DNA from: Desulfobulbaceae bacterium UBA5123
GTDB taxonomy: Bacteria; Desulfobacterota; Desulfobulbia; Desulfobulbales; UBA5123
Assembly: GCA_002415465.1 (NCBI GenBank)
Contig: DHYT01000229.1
Coordinates: forward strand, 1 to 6,886
Direction: 5' to 3'
Length of the DNA stretch: 6,886 nucleotides
The notes beneath the pieces were generated by a model. The model saw only the letters and a list, made by a program, of their open reading frames with translations, was not told the origin of the DNA and searched no databases. A program made the position numbers and the translations under genes. Below, piece by piece: positions 5,593 through 6,886 of the stretch; within the stretch, counting starts at the first letter, position 1; the number at the start of each line of letters is the position of its first letter.

Positions 5593-6516
5593 ATGGCTGA
5601 AGATATCATTGATGTGGTGATTGTCGGCGCGGGGTGCGCGGGGCTGCAGGCTGCGGTGCACGCGGTGCGCAAAAAGGCCTCGGTGCTGGTGCTGGGCAAG
5701 CCCGAGAAGAGCAGCATCGCCCGGGCCCATGTGGAGAACTATCTCTGCGTGGACGGGGTGAGCGACGGCATCGAGATGCTCAAGGTCGGGGTCGCGCAGG
5801 CCACCCGTTTCGGGGCCGAATTGTGGGAGGAGGATGTTCTGCACATCGAGCAGCGCGACGGGTTGTTCGCGGTGAAGGTTGAGAGCGGTCGCGAGGTGGT
5901 GGCCCGCACCCTGATCCTGGCCACCGGCACCTCGCGCAAGAAGTTGAAGGTGCCGGGCGAGAAGGAGCTGTCCGGCCGCGGGGTGAGCTATTGCGTGGAC
6001 TGCGACGCCAACTTCTTCCGTAACGCCAAGGTGGCGGTGGTGGGCAACGAGTCAGCCGCCGTTGACGGGGCGCTCACCCTCACCGGTTACGCCTCGGATG
6101 TCTATCTGGTCGCCAAGGAACTGGCGGTGAGTGAAGAGTTGCGCGCCCGTCTTGCCGAAAGCAAGGTGGTGCTCAAGGAAGGGGCCTGGATCAAGAAGAT
6201 CGCTGGAGCAAACGCGGTGACCGGGCTTGCCCTTGATGACGATACCGTTTTGGAGGTGGAAGGGGTGTTCATCGAGCTTGGCGCCAAGGGGGCCATGGAG
6301 TTGGCCGTCAACATCGGCGTGCAGCTCGACATGGAAACCTTTACCTATATAGAAACCAACAAGCGGCAGGAAACCAACATCCCCGGCATCTACGCGGCCG
6401 GGGATATCGCCGGCCCCCCGCATCAGATGGCCAAGGCGGTGGGTGAGGGGTGCGTGGCGGGCTGGGAGGCGGCCAACCACGCCAACAAGCAGAAGCGGGA
6501 AGCCGACGCGGCATGA
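5593..6516 (+). CDS. TrxB-like FAD-dependent disulfide oxidoreductase with degenerate NADPH site
   Basis: The protein has 307 residues, close to the length of bacterial thioredoxin reductase. The FAD site is clear: VVIVGAGCAGLQAA (8-21) near the N-terminus, LILATGTS (107-114) and NIPGIYAAGDIAGPPHQMA (262-280). A redox pair C134-V-D-C137 sits in VSYCVDCDANFF, where typical enzymes have CATC. The second nucleotide-binding fold is degenerate: where GxGxxA is expected the sequence reads V150-G-N-E-S-A155, and the HRRxxxR element for NADPH phosphate is replaced by VAKELAVSEE (173-182). It may therefore use another electron donor, as reported for ferredoxin-dependent flavin thioredoxin reductases and diflavin-linked disulfide oxidoreductases, or have a different role. 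The ATG at 5593 was chosen for GGAG (5581-5584) eight bases upstream and for the normal family N-terminus; the frame is open back to 5422. The tadA start follows 52 bases downstream, so the two may be cotranscribed. Confidence 0.88.
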   Translation: MAEDIIDVVIVGAGCAGLQAAVHAVRKKASVLVLGKPEKSSIARAHVENYLCVDGVSDGIEMLKVGVAQATRFGAELWEEDVLHIEQRDGLFAVKVESGREVVARTLILATGTSRKKLKVPGEKELSGRGVSYCVDCDANFFRNAKVAVVGNESAAVDGALTLTGYASDVYLVAKELAVSEELRARLAESKVVLKEGAWIKKIAGANAVTGLALDDDTVLEVEGVFIELGAKGAMELAVNIGVQLDMETFTYIETNKRQETNIPGIYAAGDIAGPPHQMAKAVGEGCVAGWEAANHANKQKREADAA

Positions 6517-6555
6517 GCGGCCGGGGCCTACGGGGTCGTGTCGCCGACAGGCCGC
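6517..6555 (+). other. Inverted repeat between the TrxB-like gene and tadA
   Basis: GCGGCC (6517-6522) directly after the TrxB-like stop and GGCCGC (6550-6555) are perfect reverse complements with a 27-base loop. It fills most of the 52-base gap. No T tract follows, so it is not an intrinsic terminator. In DNA this rich in G and C, chance is a real explanation. Confidence 0.2.
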
Positions 6556-6568
6556 GGGCGGTGGGCGG

Positions 6569-6886
6569 ATGAGCGATCTGGACAGGCGGTTTATGGAGAT
6601 GGCCCTGGCCGAGGCCCGGCAGGCGGCGGCGCGCGGCGAGGTGCCGGTGGGGGCGGTGGTGGTGGGGCCGGAAGGCGAGTTGCTGGCGGCCGACGGCAAC
6701 CGGACCATCGAGCTTGCCGATCCCTCGGCGCATGCCGAGATGCAGGCCATGCGCGCGGCCGGCGGCAGGCTCGGGAACTATCGCTTGACAGGGTGCACCC
6801 TCTATGTCACCTTGGAGCCCTGTGTGATGTGCGCCGGCGCCATGGTCCATGCCCGCATCAAACGGCTGGTCTACGGGGCCACCGAT
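6569..6886 (+). CDS. tadA: tRNA-specific adenosine deaminase TadA, 3' end beyond the window
   Basis: The frame runs from ATG 6569 to the window end without a stop and gives the first 106 residues of a protein usually about 150-165 long. TadA converts the wobble adenosine 34 of tRNA-Arg(ACG) to inosine. The zinc deaminase signature is complete: H55-A-E57, with E57 as the proton shuttle, and P84-C85-V-M-C88 with the two zinc cysteines. Other family landmarks are FMEMALAEARQAAARGEVPVGAVVV at the N-terminus (residues 8-32), NYRLTGCTLYVTLEPC and AMVHARIKRLVYGA. There is no strong ribosome-binding site; only a GGTGGG-like stretch precedes the start, which still gives the expected N-terminus. It follows the TrxB-like gene in the same direction. 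I am confident of the family and fairly sure of the tRNA substrate. Confidence 0.93.
   Translation, partial: MSDLDRRFMEMALAEARQAAARGEVPVGAVVVGPEGELLAADGNRTIELADPSAHAEMQAMRAAGGRLGNYRLTGCTLYVTLEPCVMCAGAMVHARIKRLVYGATD

Noticed and set aside
6569..6886. Link between the adenosine deaminase TadA and EndoQ, since EndoQ can act on hypoxanthine in DNA
   Set aside because: The deaminase shows the ordinary TadA signature for tRNA editing and lies in a different transcription unit; the proximity is most simply coincidence.
1..6886. Mobile elements, CRISPR arrays, tRNA or rRNA genes
   Set aside because: No transposase or integrase motifs, no spaced direct repeats and no cloverleaf-like sequences were found on either strand.

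Overview
This is a GC-rich bacterial chromosomal window with no mobile element, CRISPR array, rRNA or tRNA gene that I can see. It holds six protein genes, one cut by each window edge. The gene set (a FapA/DUF342 protein, a PHP endonuclease-UvrD fusion, a TM0996-type redox thioredoxin, a divergent TrxB-like flavoprotein and tadA) suggests an anaerobic delta-proteobacterial type such as the Desulfuromonadota. That placement is an inference from gene content, not a proven assignment.

Layout. The 3' part of a FapA-family gene (2-1084, +) converges with a two-gene minus-strand operon. The operon's promoter-proximal gene (4834-1604) encodes a 1076-residue fusion of an endonuclease Q-like PHP nuclease and a UvrD/Rep-type helicase. 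Eleven bases downstream lies a small CxxC thioredoxin/glutaredoxin-like protein (1592-1098). A 215-base divergent intergenic region (4835-5049) separates the fusion gene from a plus-strand gene for a 116-residue acidic protein of unknown function (5050-5400). Next comes a 192-base intergenic region with a weak terminator candidate and a good sigma70-type promoter. It leads to a TrxB-like FAD protein (5593-6516), followed 52 bases later by the 5' part of tadA (6569 to the window end).

The most interesting element is the nuclease-helicase fusion. Known EndoQ enzymes nick DNA on the 5' side of deaminated bases. Here such a module is joined to a superfamily 1 helicase with all its motifs, and the polypeptide ends in QMTLF, which fits the bacterial beta-clamp-binding consensus. 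Together these suggest a one-polypeptide alternative excision repair machine: incise, unwind, and hand over to the clamp and polymerase. A nine-base C homopolymer lies in the linker between the two modules, so slippage there would separate nuclease from helicase. A second theme is redox: the TrxB-like protein keeps the FAD sites and a CxxC pair but lacks recognisable NADPH-binding motifs, and a CxxC thioredoxin-like protein is encoded in the same neighbourhood.
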